DNA of 64,000 nucleotides, from positions 425,198 through 489,197 of the forward strand of contig NZ_JAHRCY010000005.1 of NCBI RefSeq assembly GCF_019083965.1, in the 5' to 3' direction. This DNA comes from Catellatospora tritici. GTDB taxonomy: Bacteria > Actinomycetota > Actinomycetes > Mycobacteriales > Micromonosporaceae. Position numbers and translations under genes: made by a program. The notes below the pieces were generated by a model. It was not told where the DNA came from. It did no database searches and saw only the letters and a list, made by a program, of their open reading frames with translations. Shown one piece after another: positions 25,449-34,273 of this stretch (positions are counted from its first letter, which is position 1; each line of letters begins with the position of its first letter).

Positions 25449-26443
25449 GCGGCGCCGGGCTGGGCACCGCCCGACTGCGCCGGGCCGCCGCGCGCACCGC
25501 CTCAGTGGCGGCACGCTCGATCGCGATCTTCGTACCGGTGTTCGTGGTGGCGACGTTCGTGACCTTCGCGCTGCGCTCGCTGAGCGGGCTCAGCCCGGCG
25601 CACCTGCAACTGGGCGAGTCGGCGACCCCGGAGTCGCTGGCCCGCATCGAACACGAGTGGGGCCTGGACCGGCCGTTTTTGACCCAGTACCTGGACTGGT
25701 TCGGCAAGGTCCTGTCCGGCGACCTGGGCACCAGCTGGTACAACGGCGCCGACATCGCGCAGCTGCTGGCCGAGGGCGCCGTGATCAGCCTGTCGGTCGC
25801 GGGGCTGGCCCTGCTGATCGGGGTGGTGTTCGGGTTCGGGTTCGGCATCCTGGCCGCGCTGCGGCGCACCACCTGGGTCGACCGGGTGATCACCGGGGCG
25901 ATGACGTTCATCTCGGTGATGCCGTCGTTCGTGGTCGGCATCGCCCTGGTGGCCGTGTTCGCGGTCAGCCTGGACTGGCTGCCGTCGGCCGGGTGGGTCC
26001 CGGCCGAGCGCGGGTTCGGCCTGTGGCTGGCGCACATCACCCTGCCCGCCATCGCGCTCAGCTTCGACACCGTCTCCGATGTCGCCCGGCAGCTGCGGGC
26101 CGGGCTGGTCGCGGCGTACCGGGAGAACTACGTGACCGGGGCCGTGGTGCGCGGCCTCGGCCCGCGCCGGATCTTCTTCCGGCACGTGCTGCGCAACGGC
26201 ATCGGACCGGCGCTGACCGTGCTGGGCCTGAAGTTCCCGAACCTGCTCGGCGGCGCCGTCGTCACCGAGGCCATCTTCGGGATGCCGGGGTTCGGTCAGT
26301 TCGCCGCCGCGTCGGCCCAGCGCGGCGACGTGCCCGCCGTCCAGGGCGTCCTGGTCGTCTCCATCGTGCTCGTCGTCGTCTTCAACCTGCTGGTCAACCT
26401 CATCCTGGCCCGCCTGACGCCCGCTTCGGCGAGAGGAGTCTGA
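25445..26443 (+). CDS. ABC transporter permease, DppB/OppB type
   Basis: A 332-residue inner-membrane permease with about six helices. N-terminal FVVATFVTFALRSL and SPAHLQLGESATPESLARIEHEWGLDRPFLTQYLDWFGKVLSGDLGTSW are classical DppB features. The EAA-type coupling loop is YVTGAVVRGLGPRRIFFRHVLRNG. It overlaps the binding-protein gene by 4 bases, showing coupled translation. Confidence 0.92.
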   Translation: MSGAGLGTARLRRAAARTASVAARSIAIFVPVFVVATFVTFALRSLSGLSPAHLQLGESATPESLARIEHEWGLDRPFLTQYLDWFGKVLSGDLGTSWYNGADIAQLLAEGAVISLSVAGLALLIGVVFGFGFGILAALRRTTWVDRVITGAMTFISVMPSFVVGIALVAVFAVSLDWLPSAGWVPAERGFGLWLAHITLPAIALSFDTVSDVARQLRAGLVAAYRENYVTGAVVRGLGPRRIFFRHVLRNGIGPALTVLGLKFPNLLGGAVVTEAIFGMPGFGQFAAASAQRGDVPAVQGVLVVSIVLVVVFNLLVNLILARLTPASARGV

Positions 26444-26444
26444 C

Positions 26445-27317
26445 GTGGTACGCCGCCTGCTCAGGCTCACCTCCGGCCGCATCGCCGCCGCCATCCTCAT
26501 CCTCATCGCGCTGCTGGCCCTGCTCGGGCCGCTGCTGGCCCCGCAGGACCCCCTCGCGGGCAGCGCCGACATCCTCGCCTCACCCGGGTCGCGGCACTGG
26601 CTCGGCACCGACTACCTCGGGCGCGACGTGTTCAGTCGACTGCTGGCCGGGTCCCGGCTCAGCGTGCTGGGCGCGATCCAGGTAACCGTCATGGCCCTGC
26701 TCGTCGGGGTCATCCCGGGCATCCTGTCGGTCTACCTCGGACGCGCCTTCGAATGGGTCACCCTGCGGCTGGCCGACACCCTGATCGCGCTGCCGTTCCT
26801 GGTCTTCGCCGTCGCCGTCACCGCCCTGCTGGGCAACGGCATACCGCAGGCCATGCTCACCGTCGGCATCATGGTCTCGCCGCTGTTCTACCGGGTGTCG
26901 CGGGCCGCGACCCTGTCGGTGGCCAGATCCCAGTACGTCGAGGCGGCCATCATCGCCGGGGCGTCGGTCGGCTGGATCGTGCGCAGGCACGTCTGGACCA
27001 AGGTGCTGCCCCCGATCGCCATCGCCCTGGCGCACACCACCGGGGTCGGCTTCGTCGTGGTGTCCAGCCTGACCTTCCTCGGCATCGGCGTACGGCCGCC
27101 CGCGCCGACGTGGGGCGGGATCCTCGCCTCCGACCTCGGCTTCCTCAGCTACCGGCCGTGGGCGCCGCTGCTGCCCACCGCCCTGATCATGGCCACCGTC
27201 TGGGCCTGCAACCTGCTCGCCGACGCGATCCGCGACGTCTCCGGCGAAGCGGGCCGCGCCCTGCTGAACACCAGGAAACTGCGCGGCCGCCTGGCCGCCG
27301 CCGGAAGGGGTGCGTGA
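26445..27317 (+). CDS. ABC transporter permease, DppC/OppC type
   Basis: A 290-residue permease that starts one base after the DppB-like stop. PLAGSADILASPGSRHWLGTDYLGRDVFSRLLAG is the DppC hallmark. The EAA loop is YVEAAIIAGASVGWIVRRHVWTKVLPP. Pairs with the preceding permease to form the channel of the importer. Confidence 0.92.
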   Translation: MVRRLLRLTSGRIAAAILILIALLALLGPLLAPQDPLAGSADILASPGSRHWLGTDYLGRDVFSRLLAGSRLSVLGAIQVTVMALLVGVIPGILSVYLGRAFEWVTLRLADTLIALPFLVFAVAVTALLGNGIPQAMLTVGIMVSPLFYRVSRAATLSVARSQYVEAAIIAGASVGWIVRRHVWTKVLPPIAIALAHTTGVGFVVVSSLTFLGIGVRPPAPTWGGILASDLGFLSYRPWAPLLPTALIMATVWACNLLADAIRDVSGEAGRALLNTRKLRGRLAAAGRGA

Positions 27318-28162
27318 TGAGCGACGCCATACTGCGCCTGACCGACGTCCGGATCCACGACGCCGTCAATGACCGCGACGTCGTCCACGGCGTCTCGTTC
27401 GAGCTGACCCCGGGCAAGGTCGTCGGCATCGTCGGGGAGTCCGGCAGCGGCAAGACGCTGACCTGCCGGGCGGTCCTGGGCATCCTGCCGCAGCACTTCT
27501 CGGTCACCGGCGGTGCGATCGAGCTGGCCGGGCGCGACACGTCGCGGCTCACCCCGCGCGAGTGGACCGGGCTGCGCGGATCGACCGTCGGAGCCGTCTT
27601 CCAGGACCCGGCCTCCTACCTCAACCCGTCCATGCGGATCGGCGCGCAGATCGCCGAGGTCGTCCGGGTGAAGCAGCGCTTGACCCGCCGCGAGGCCAGG
27701 CGCCGGGCCATCGAGCTGCTCAGCGCGGTACGGCTGCGCGAACCCGAGCTGGTCTACCGGCAGTACCCGCACGAGTTGTCGGGCGGCATGCTGCAGCGGG
27801 TCCTCATCGCCGCCGCGATCGCCGCCGACCCGCAGCTGCTCATCGCCGACGAGGCGACCACCGCACTCGACGTCACCGTGCAGGCCGAGATCCTGGACCT
27901 GCTCACCGACCTGCGCGAACGCACCGGCATGGCGCTGATCGTCGTCTCCCACGACCTCGCGGTCGTCGCGCAGCTGTGCGACGAGGTGCTGGTCATGCGC
28001 GCCGGGTTCGTCGTCGAGCAGGGCCCCACCGCCCGTGTGCTCTACGACCCCCGGCACGAGTACACCCGCCTGCTCATCGCCGAGCACGAGCAGTACGGCC
28101 TGGACCGGTTCCTCGAACCCGCCGAACCCGCCCTCAGCAAGGAGTTCGACCATGTCGGCTGA
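27317..28162 (+). CDS. ABC transporter ATP-binding protein, DppD/OppD type
   Basis: A 281-residue ATPase; ATG 27317 overlaps the previous stop by one base (TGATG). Walker A GESGSGKT, Q-loop FQDPASYLNPS, signature LSGGMLQR, Walker B LLIADEATTALD and switch SHDLAVVAQ are all intact. It stops at the C-terminal edge after DRFLEPA and lacks the longer Cys-rich oligopeptide tail of some OppD proteins. Confidence 0.92.
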   Translation: MSDAILRLTDVRIHDAVNDRDVVHGVSFELTPGKVVGIVGESGSGKTLTCRAVLGILPQHFSVTGGAIELAGRDTSRLTPREWTGLRGSTVGAVFQDPASYLNPSMRIGAQIAEVVRVKQRLTRREARRRAIELLSAVRLREPELVYRQYPHELSGGMLQRVLIAAAIAADPQLLIADEATTALDVTVQAEILDLLTDLRERTGMALIVVSHDLAVVAQLCDEVLVMRAGFVVEQGPTARVLYDPRHEYTRLLIAEHEQYGLDRFLEPAEPALSKEFDHVG

Positions 28163-28985
28163 CCCCCGCCCGGTGCTGCAGGTGACCGACCTGGACGTGC
28201 ACTACCGCCGCGGCGCCGGACGGCTGCACGCCCTGCGCGGCGCGAGCCTGACGGTCGCCCCCGGCGAGACGGTGGGCGTCATCGGGGAGACCGGTTCCGG
28301 CAAGTCCACCCTCGCCCGTGCCGTGCTCGGCCTGGTCCGCCCGGCGGCGGGCCGGATCGTGATCGCGGGTGAGGACGTCACCGGCCACTCGGCCCGGCAG
28401 TGGCGTGCCCTGCGCCGCCGCGGCGTGCTCCAGTACGTCTTCCAGGATCCGCTGCGCAGCCTGGACCCCGACCTGACCGTCGCCGACTCGCTCGTCGAAC
28501 CGCTGCTCATCCAGGGCCGGTCCCGCCGCGACGCGGCTGAGCTCGCCCACGCGTACCTGGACCGGGTGCACCTGGACGAGGAGTTGCTGACCCGGTTGCC
28601 CGGCGAGCTGTCCGGCGGCCAGCGCCAGCGCGTCGCCGTTGCTCGCGCCCTGGTCACCGATCCCGAACTGATCATCCTCGACGAACCGGTGAGCGCGCTG
28701 GACTCGGCCAACCGCGTCCGCGCGCTGGAGCTGCTCAAGGAGCTGCGCGACTCCGGCGCCGCACTGGTGTTCATCTCACACGACCTGGGCTCGGTGGCCG
28801 GGATCGCCGACCGGATCGCGGTGCTCTACCAGGGCCGCGTCGTGGAGACGGCCCCGGCCCGGGACCTGGTCAACAACCCGCGGCATCCGTACACCCGCCT
28901 GCTCGTCAGCTCCGCGCCGACGCTCAGCTCGGCGGCGGGCGACCGCGCCCGCCGCGAGGCGCTGCGCGAACTCCTGCACGTCTGA
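28152..28985 (+). CDS. ABC transporter ATP-binding protein, DppF/OppF type
   Basis: A 277-residue ATPase overlapping the previous gene by 11 bases. Walker A GETGSGKST, Q-loop VFQDPLRSLDPDLTV, signature LSGGQRQRVAVARAL, Walker B LIILDEPVSALD and H-loop SHDLGSVAG are intact. It completes a five-component importer (one binding protein, two permeases, two ATPases). Confidence 0.92.
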   Translation: MSADPRPVLQVTDLDVHYRRGAGRLHALRGASLTVAPGETVGVIGETGSGKSTLARAVLGLVRPAAGRIVIAGEDVTGHSARQWRALRRRGVLQYVFQDPLRSLDPDLTVADSLVEPLLIQGRSRRDAAELAHAYLDRVHLDEELLTRLPGELSGGQRQRVAVARALVTDPELIILDEPVSALDSANRVRALELLKELRDSGAALVFISHDLGSVAGIADRIAVLYQGRVVETAPARDLVNNPRHPYTRLLVSSAPTLSSAAGDRARREALRELLHV

Positions 28986-29003
28986 TCCGAAAGGGAGCCA
29001 GCC

Positions 29004-30344
29004 ATGGCCCGTCAACTAAAACTCGCGCTGCGCGCCTACGGCGTCGGCGGCCCCGGGCAGCACAGCCTGTGGAAGGACCCGCGCATACCGAAGAACGCCA
29101 GCATCGACATCGACTGGTACATCGCACAGGCCAAAGCCGCCGAGCACGCAAAGTTCGACGCGCTGTTCATCGTCGACAGCCAGTTCATCAACGCGACCTA
29201 CCCGGCGCACTACCTGAACCGGCTGGAGCCGCTGACGCTGCTGTCGGCGGTGGCGGTGCACACCCGGCACATCGGGCTGGTCGGCACGCTCAGCTCGACG
29301 TACAACTCGCCGTTCAACACCGCGCGCCGGTTCGCCTCGCTGGACCAGATCAGCCGGGGTCGGGCCGGGTGGAACGTCGTCACCAGCCTCGACGCGGGCA
29401 CGTCGAAGAACTACGGCCTGGATCAGCACCTGGACTACGCCACCCGCTACGGCCGGGCCCGCGAGCACGTCGAGGTGGTCCGGGGCCTGTGGGACTCCTA
29501 CGAGGACGACGCCTTCCCCGCCGACGTGGCGCGCGACGTGTTCCTCGACCCCGCCAAGCTGCACGCCCTCGACCACGAGGGGGAGCACTTCCGCGTGGCC
29601 GGGCCGCTGAACATCTCCCGGTCCCCGCAGGGCCAGCCGGTCATCTTCCAGGCCGGGGTGTCCGACGACGGCCGCGACCTGGCCGCCCATGTGGCCGAGG
29701 GCATCTACGCCCCCGGCGGAACGCTGGCCGACACCCAGGCGTACTACGCCGACATCAAGCAGCGTACGGCGGCCGTCGGCCGCGACCCCGACCACGTGCT
29801 GATCTTCCTCGGGGCACAGCCCGTGGTCGCGGGCACCGACGCCGAGGCGCATCGGCTGTCGCGGGAGATCTACGACGCCGACAACGACTTCGGGCGCAAG
29901 CTGGCCGCGTTCGGGCGCGGCTTCGGGGCGTACGACTTCGCGCAGCACGACCTCGACGCGCCGTTCCCAGACGTCGCGGCTCTGGCCGAACGCGGCGGCC
30001 GCACCCGCGCCGCCGAGATCCTGCGCCGCGCCCGCGAGCAGCAGCTGACGCTGCGCGAGACCGTGCTGGCGTTCACCGACTACACCCCGTCGCCGTTCAC
30101 CGGCGACCCGCGCACCGTCGCCGACGCCATCGAGAGCTGGCACGCCCAGCGTGCCTTCGACGGCCTCAACCTGGGCTTTCGCACCCACGACGACCTGGCG
30201 CGCTTCGTGGCCGACGTGGTGCCGCTGCTGCAGGCGCGCGGCCTGTTCCGCACCGAGTACGAATCGGACACCCTGCGCGGCAACCTGGGCCTGCCGATCC
30301 CGCGCAACCGCCACACCACGCTGGTCGAGGCGGGTGCCCGATGA
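29004..30344 (+). CDS. second LLM-class FMN-dependent monooxygenase, NtaA/SnaA/DszA family
   Basis: A 446-residue paralogue of the first monooxygenase with the same signatures (GGPGQHSLWKDPR, FDALFIVDSQF, HYLNRLEPLTLLSAVAVHTRHIGLVGTL, YGLDQHLDYATRYGRAREH, ISRSPQGQPVIFQAG). ATG has GAAAGGGAG upstream. The two differ most in the region after residue 250, so they probably act on different substrates or successive steps. It overlaps the FAD monooxygenase start by 4 bases (ATGA). Confidence 0.92.
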   Translation: MARQLKLALRAYGVGGPGQHSLWKDPRIPKNASIDIDWYIAQAKAAEHAKFDALFIVDSQFINATYPAHYLNRLEPLTLLSAVAVHTRHIGLVGTLSSTYNSPFNTARRFASLDQISRGRAGWNVVTSLDAGTSKNYGLDQHLDYATRYGRAREHVEVVRGLWDSYEDDAFPADVARDVFLDPAKLHALDHEGEHFRVAGPLNISRSPQGQPVIFQAGVSDDGRDLAAHVAEGIYAPGGTLADTQAYYADIKQRTAAVGRDPDHVLIFLGAQPVVAGTDAEAHRLSREIYDADNDFGRKLAAFGRGFGAYDFAQHDLDAPFPDVAALAERGGRTRAAEILRRAREQQLTLRETVLAFTDYTPSPFTGDPRTVADAIESWHAQRAFDGLNLGFRTHDDLARFVADVVPLLQARGLFRTEYESDTLRGNLGLPIPRNRHTTLVEAGAR

Positions 30345-32773
30345 GCGACGTCCACTTCCCCGCCACCGAACCGCCCGCCGAGACCGACGTGCTCATCGTC
30401 GGGGCCGGACCGGTCGGCCTGTCCGCCGCCGTCGAACTGACCGCGCGCGGTGTCTCCGTCGCCGTCGTCGACGCCGCGACCGAGGCGACGCTGGTCCGCG
30501 CCGGGGCGATGGGGCACTCGCCCCGCACGGTCGAGCACTTCCGGCGTTGGGGCGTGCTGCAGCGGATCCGGACCGGGTGGACGTTCCCGCCGGAGTGGAA
30601 CCGAGGCATCCGGCTGGCGACCTCGCTGCTCGGGCACGACCTGATCCCCGACGGCGAGCGGCGCCGGCCGTCGGGCGCCTCGCTGGCCCAGCCGATCCGC
30701 CGCCCGCAAACAGCCCTGCAGCAGGCGTTCCTGGACCACCTGGGACTGCACGGGGTGCCGGTCGGCGGCGGCTGGCGGGTCACCGAACTGGACGACACCG
30801 GCGACGGCGTGCGCACGACCGTGACGGCCGACGGGCAGACCCGCACCATCGTCTCCCGGTATGTCGTCGGCGCCGACGGCGGCAGCAGCACCGTGCGCCG
30901 CCTGGCCGGGATCGAGCGCGAGGGCGAGCACGCCACCGAGCGAATGTTCCGCCTGATCGTCCGGCACCCGCCGGGTGCGCTCGGGGCGGCCCCCAGCGGC
31001 ACCAACATCGTCTACAACCAGCGCGCGTCGGGGTTCCTCGCCGCGATGAGCCCGACCGAGTGGCGGGTCTACGCCGGGCCGTACCCGCTGGACGTCGAAC
31101 CGACCGAGGACGAACTGCTGGACATCGCGCGGGCGGCGTTCGGGGTGGCCGACCTGGAGCTGGAGCTGGCGTCGAAGACGACGTACTACCAGGCGACGCG
31201 GATCGCCACGACATTCCGCAAGGGACGGGTGCTGCTGGCCGGGGACGCCGCGCACGTGCGCACCCCGGGTGGCAATCTCGGCGAGGGCTTCGGCGACGTG
31301 GTCAACCTGGGGTGGAAGCTGGCCGCGGTGCTGGCCGGGCACGGCGGGCAGGCGCTGCTGGACTCGTACGACGCCGAGCGGCGCCCGCACAACCGGCGGG
31401 TCGCCGAGCACGCGCTGGACTCGGCGCGGCGCTCGCGGGCGCTGCTGGCGCGCATCCGCGCCGACGGGGTGCCCGACGACTCCGACGACAGCGCGCGGGC
31501 GCGGCGGCGCCGGGGCGAGATCGCCGAGCTGCTGGGCGCCGAACCTCGTGGCGAGGCGGTCGGCGTGCTGTTCGACGAGCGCTACGACGCCTCCGGCGTG
31601 GTCTGGTACGAGCCCGGCCAGCACGAGACCGACCAGCCGTGGCGCGCGTCGGTCTACACCGACGATCCACGCCCCGGCCACCGGGCCCCCGACGCGTACG
31701 TGGACCCGTGGGGCGACACCCTGTACGACCGGCTCGGCCTCGACTTCGGCCTGCTGCTGACGGAACCGGACGCCGAGGTGGCCGAGGCGTTCACCACGGC
31801 GGCCGCCGAGCGGGACCTGGGGCTGACGGTGGTGCACCTGCCCGAAGGACCGGCCCGCGAGCGCTACCCCGAGGGCGCGGTGCTGGTGCGGCCCGATCAG
31901 CACGTTGCCTGGCGGGGCCGGGCGCTGCCACCGGGCGGGGCCGCCGCCGTCCTCGACCATGTCCTCGGCGTGCGCGCCGCGACCGTACCCGCGAAAGGCA
32001 CCACCATGTCCTACTTCCTCGACTTCACCGGCCCGGCCGAGCTGCGCACCCGGGGCACCGTCCTGATCGTCCCCGGCCGCGGCGAGAGCGCCTCCGGGTA
32101 CGTCCGCCTCGGCAGCCGCCTGGCCGCCGACGCCTACCGAGTACGGGTCGTGCCCGCTCCCACGCTGGACGAGCCCGATGTCGACGACTCGTTGGACCGG
32201 TTTGCGACGGTGCTCACCGACGCCGTCAAGGGCCTCGGTGACGAGCCGGTGACGCCGCTGGTGCTGCTGGGCGCGGACACCGGCGCGGCCGCCGTGGCGA
32301 ACCTGGTGGCCCGGTCCGGTCCGGAGGCGCCGTGGTGGCCCGCCGCGGTCGTGCTGGCGGGGCTGCCCGGCTACGCCGAGCACCGGACCGAGGGGTGGGA
32401 GGAGGAGCTGGACGGGCGTACGCACTGCCCGGCGCACCGGGGCGTGCTCGGCAACGATCCGACGGTCACGCCGGGTGCGCTGGCCGCGCCGGTGCCGACG
32501 CGGCTGCTCGACGGCGCCTACGCGAGCAAGGCGGAGGTGCCGCACCTGATCCTGACCGGCGACACCGACCCGTACGCCGACCGGGAGCGGCTGGCGCAGC
32601 TGGCCGGGATCCTGCCGACGGCCCGGCTGGCGGTGGTGCGCGGTGCCCACCACGACGTCCTGAACGACCTGCAACACCGCTCGGTCGCCGCCGAGGTGGT
32701 GTCCTTCCTGGAGGCGGTGCGGGCCGAGCAGCCGCTGGAGCGCATCGTCCAGGTGGAGCACAGCACCTGGTGA
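30341..32773 (+). CDS. FAD aromatic-ring-type monooxygenase fused to alpha/beta hydrolase
   Basis: An 810-residue two-domain enzyme. Residues 1-545 are a PheA/TfdB-type flavin monooxygenase: Rossmann VLIVGAGPVGLSAAVELTARG, the GADGG motif (YVVGADGGSSTVRRLAG) and GDAAHVRTPGGNLGEGFGDVVNLGWKLAAVL. From about 556 an alpha/beta hydrolase begins (TVLIVPGRGESASGY); HHDVL near the end could hold the catalytic His. The junction contains an intact ribosome-binding site and ATG (32006), identical over 16 bases to the one before the binding-protein gene, so the hydrolase may also be made alone. Hydroxylation followed by hydrolysis fits breakdown of an imported organosulfur compound. Confidence 0.85.
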   Translation: MSDVHFPATEPPAETDVLIVGAGPVGLSAAVELTARGVSVAVVDAATEATLVRAGAMGHSPRTVEHFRRWGVLQRIRTGWTFPPEWNRGIRLATSLLGHDLIPDGERRRPSGASLAQPIRRPQTALQQAFLDHLGLHGVPVGGGWRVTELDDTGDGVRTTVTADGQTRTIVSRYVVGADGGSSTVRRLAGIEREGEHATERMFRLIVRHPPGALGAAPSGTNIVYNQRASGFLAAMSPTEWRVYAGPYPLDVEPTEDELLDIARAAFGVADLELELASKTTYYQATRIATTFRKGRVLLAGDAAHVRTPGGNLGEGFGDVVNLGWKLAAVLAGHGGQALLDSYDAERRPHNRRVAEHALDSARRSRALLARIRADGVPDDSDDSARARRRRGEIAELLGAEPRGEAVGVLFDERYDASGVVWYEPGQHETDQPWRASVYTDDPRPGHRAPDAYVDPWGDTLYDRLGLDFGLLLTEPDAEVAEAFTTAAAERDLGLTVVHLPEGPARERYPEGAVLVRPDQHVAWRGRALPPGGAAAVLDHVLGVRAATVPAKGTTMSYFLDFTGPAELRTRGTVLIVPGRGESASGYVRLGSRLAADAYRVRVVPAPTLDEPDVDDSLDRFATVLTDAVKGLGDEPVTPLVLLGADTGAAAVANLVARSGPEAPWWPAAVVLAGLPGYAEHRTEGWEEELDGRTHCPAHRGVLGNDPTVTPGALAAPVPTRLLDGAYASKAEVPHLILTGDTDPYADRERLAQLAGILPTARLAVVRGAHHDVLNDLQHRSVAAEVVSFLEAVRAEQPLERIVQVEHSTW
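31993..32008 (+). promoter_or_regulatory. internal ribosome-binding site and start inside the fusion gene
   Basis: GAAAGGCACCACCATG is identical to 23918-23933, the start region of the binding-protein gene in the same operon. It opens a 255-codon in-frame hydrolase (MSYFLDFTGPAEL). No stop separates it from the upstream monooxygenase. Confidence 0.6.
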
Positions 32774-32774
32774 A
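32749..32774 (+). repeat. 26-bp imperfect direct repeat, copy 1
   Basis: Matches 35105-35130 at 23 of 26 positions, with a 16-base identical core CACAGCACCTGGTGAA. Copy 1 is the end of the hydrolase domain (encoding QVEHSTW and stop). The two copies bracket the radical SAM, peptide and methyltransferase island. Confidence 0.6.
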
Positions 32775-32816
32775 CAGTGCAGGCCCGACCGAGTGGGTCG
32801 CCCGGCGGGGCGTCGG

Positions 32817-34004
32817 CTAGGTCGCGCTGGGCGAAAGCCCGTCGGCTGCCGCCAGCCGCCGGGCTCGGGAGCGGTCCAGGATCCGGGCGTCGACGAGGTC
32901 GTACAGTTCCTGGGCCGCGCTGGTCTCCCCGTGCGCCTCGACCGTGTTGTCGCACCGGGACCAGCGGTCGGCCATCAGCTCGGGGCTGAGGTAGCCGTCG
33001 GCGATCGTGCCGACCTGCCACTCCGGCCGACCTGCCGTCTCCCAGCAGCTGTACAAGGTGCCGTCGGAGTTGACGACCGCCCCGGCGGAGCCGCCGAACT
33101 CGCCGCAGTACGGGCAGTCGGCCAGCGGTGTGCCCAGCAGCATGACGTCCAGTCCCGCGTCGATCGCCCGGTCCACCAGGGTGAGCAGGCGGTCGGTGAC
33201 GCCGCCGGTGTGGCGCAGCGCGCCGGTGAACCCGACGCTGAAGTCGCCCACGAGTCCGAACCTGATGGTGGCGCGCTGGGGCAGCGGCAGCGCCGCCAAC
33301 TGGTCGACCAGGTCCGGCAGGGTGTCGATGTTGGTGGCGGAGACGTTGACCCGGAATCGCCAGCGGATCCCGGTCACCTCGGCCGCGGCCCGGATGTTGG
33401 CGATGATGCGGTCGAAGGTGGGGCGGCCGCTGCGCTCGACCCGCACGGTGTCGTGCTCGTCCTGGGCACCGTCGAACGAGACCTGGATGGTCTGCAGGCC
33501 GGCCGCCTCCAGTTTCCGGGCCAGCGACGGGGTCAGCAGCACCAGGTTGCTCACCATCTCGGCGCCGCGCAGCCCCAGCGGCGCCAGCCCGCGCAGCAGC
33601 CGCAGGCACGCATCGGGCCGCAGCAGCGGCTCACCGCCGAACAGGGTCAGGACCACGCTTTCGCGGCCGAGCTCCCGCATGCGCCGCCGCGTGAACTCGA
33701 GGATGTCGTCGACGCCCTGGCTGTCCAGCGAATCGGCGCGGATGCGCGGCGGCCGGAACGTCGACTCCGGCGCCGGGCCGGTGTTCTGGAAGCAGTAGGC
33801 GCAGCCGAGGTTGCATCGCGTCGTCGTCAGGACGGTCAGGCCGAACGCGCGTGCCTTCGTCGCGAAGAAGTCCATCTCGTCCAGCCGACTGTGGAACTCC
33901 TGGGTCATCCGCCCATTCTGGACGGCATTCTCGGGTAGCCGGGCGTATCGTCGCGTCGTGATAGCCCACCACGCGTCGACGCCCCGGACAAGGCGCAGCT
34001 CCAT
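32817..34004 (-). CDS. radical SAM/SPASM-type peptide maturase
   Basis: A 395-residue iron-sulfur enzyme. ATG 34004 has GGGGGA 7 bases upstream; an internal ATG at 33908 is a weaker alternative. The radical SAM motif C-x3-C-x2-C is in TTRCNLGCAYCFQ, with TLFGGEPLL as the GGE-type SAM loop. Near residue 310 a Cys-rich SPASM-like segment (DCPYCGEFGGSAGAVVNSDGTLYSCWE) and later RCDN would hold auxiliary clusters. SPASM enzymes modify ribosomal peptides (thioether or other bonds). An unannotated 23-residue two-Cys peptide lies 82 bases upstream on the same strand, a strong substrate candidate. The N-terminal 40 residues are too short for a clear RiPP recognition element. Confidence 0.87.
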   Translation of the reverse strand: MELRLVRGVDAWWAITTRRYARLPENAVQNGRMTQEFHSRLDEMDFFATKARAFGLTVLTTTRCNLGCAYCFQNTGPAPESTFRPPRIRADSLDSQGVDDILEFTRRRMRELGRESVVLTLFGGEPLLRPDACLRLLRGLAPLGLRGAEMVSNLVLLTPSLARKLEAAGLQTIQVSFDGAQDEHDTVRVERSGRPTFDRIIANIRAAAEVTGIRWRFRVNVSATNIDTLPDLVDQLAALPLPQRATIRFGLVGDFSVGFTGALRHTGGVTDRLLTLVDRAIDAGLDVMLLGTPLADCPYCGEFGGSAGAVVNSDGTLYSCWETAGRPEWQVGTIADGYLSPELMADRWSRCDNTVEAHGETSAAQELYDLVDARILDRSRARRLAAADGLSPSAT

Positions 34005-34044
34005 AAACTATTCCCCCGTGCGAAATTACGCTGAGCAAACAAAT

Positions 34045-34079
34045 ACGTGCGCCGCACGCCGACAGCGTGCGGCGCACGT
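34045..34079 (-). terminator. terminator-like hairpin between peptide and radical SAM genes
   Basis: 15-bp perfect arms (ACGTGCGCCGCACGC) and a 5-base loop, followed on the minus strand by ATTTGTTTG. It lies 8 bases after the precursor stop. A leaky terminator here would give much precursor and little enzyme, the usual RiPP stoichiometry. Confidence 0.75.
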
Positions 34080-34086
34080 GGTCGTG

Positions 34087-34158
34087 CTACTTGTTGCTGC
34101 AGACCAGGTCGCAGTCGGCAAGCTCCACGATCTCGATGGCTTCGGTCACTGCCAGCAT
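34087..34158 (-). CDS. putative RiPP precursor peptide, 23 aa
   Basis: A short open frame not normally called by gene finders. It begins MLAVTEAIEIVELA and ends DCDLVCSNK: an acidic, hydrophobic leader-like stretch followed by two Cys (residues 16 and 20) near the C-terminus. ATG 34158 is preceded by GGGGAGAAC. A strong hairpin with a T-rich tail follows at once, and a radical SAM/SPASM gene comes next on the same strand. Size, charge, Cys placement and neighbours suggest a substrate for thioether or similar crosslinking, with the divergent methyltransferase as a possible tailoring enzyme. I know no named family with this exact sequence. Confidence 0.65.
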   Translation of the reverse strand: MLAVTEAIEIVELADCDLVCSNK

Positions 34159-34185
34159 GTTCTCCCCGTCTCCGCCCGCGCGGCC

Positions 34186-34214
34186 TTTCCAACCGCGTCA
34201 GGCATGCCTATAGT
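34186..34214 (+). promoter_or_regulatory. candidate promoter for the methyltransferase gene
   Basis: TTTCCA (34186-34191), 17-base spacer, TATAGT (34209-34214), then a leader of about 55 bases. It contains GGAGGA immediately followed by a start-stop pair (ATGTAA, 34233-34238). The gap is shared with the divergent peptide gene. Confidence 0.35.
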
Positions 34215-34273
34215 GGCGGACTGATACGGAGGAATGTAACCGGTCTACTGCAACCGCACAACGGGGGATGTCC

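Noticed and set aside
30080..32761. Long minus-strand frame opposite the FAD monooxygenase-hydrolase gene
   Set aside because: Antisense shadow; the plus strand has FAD and hydrolase motifs and overlaps its neighbour properly.
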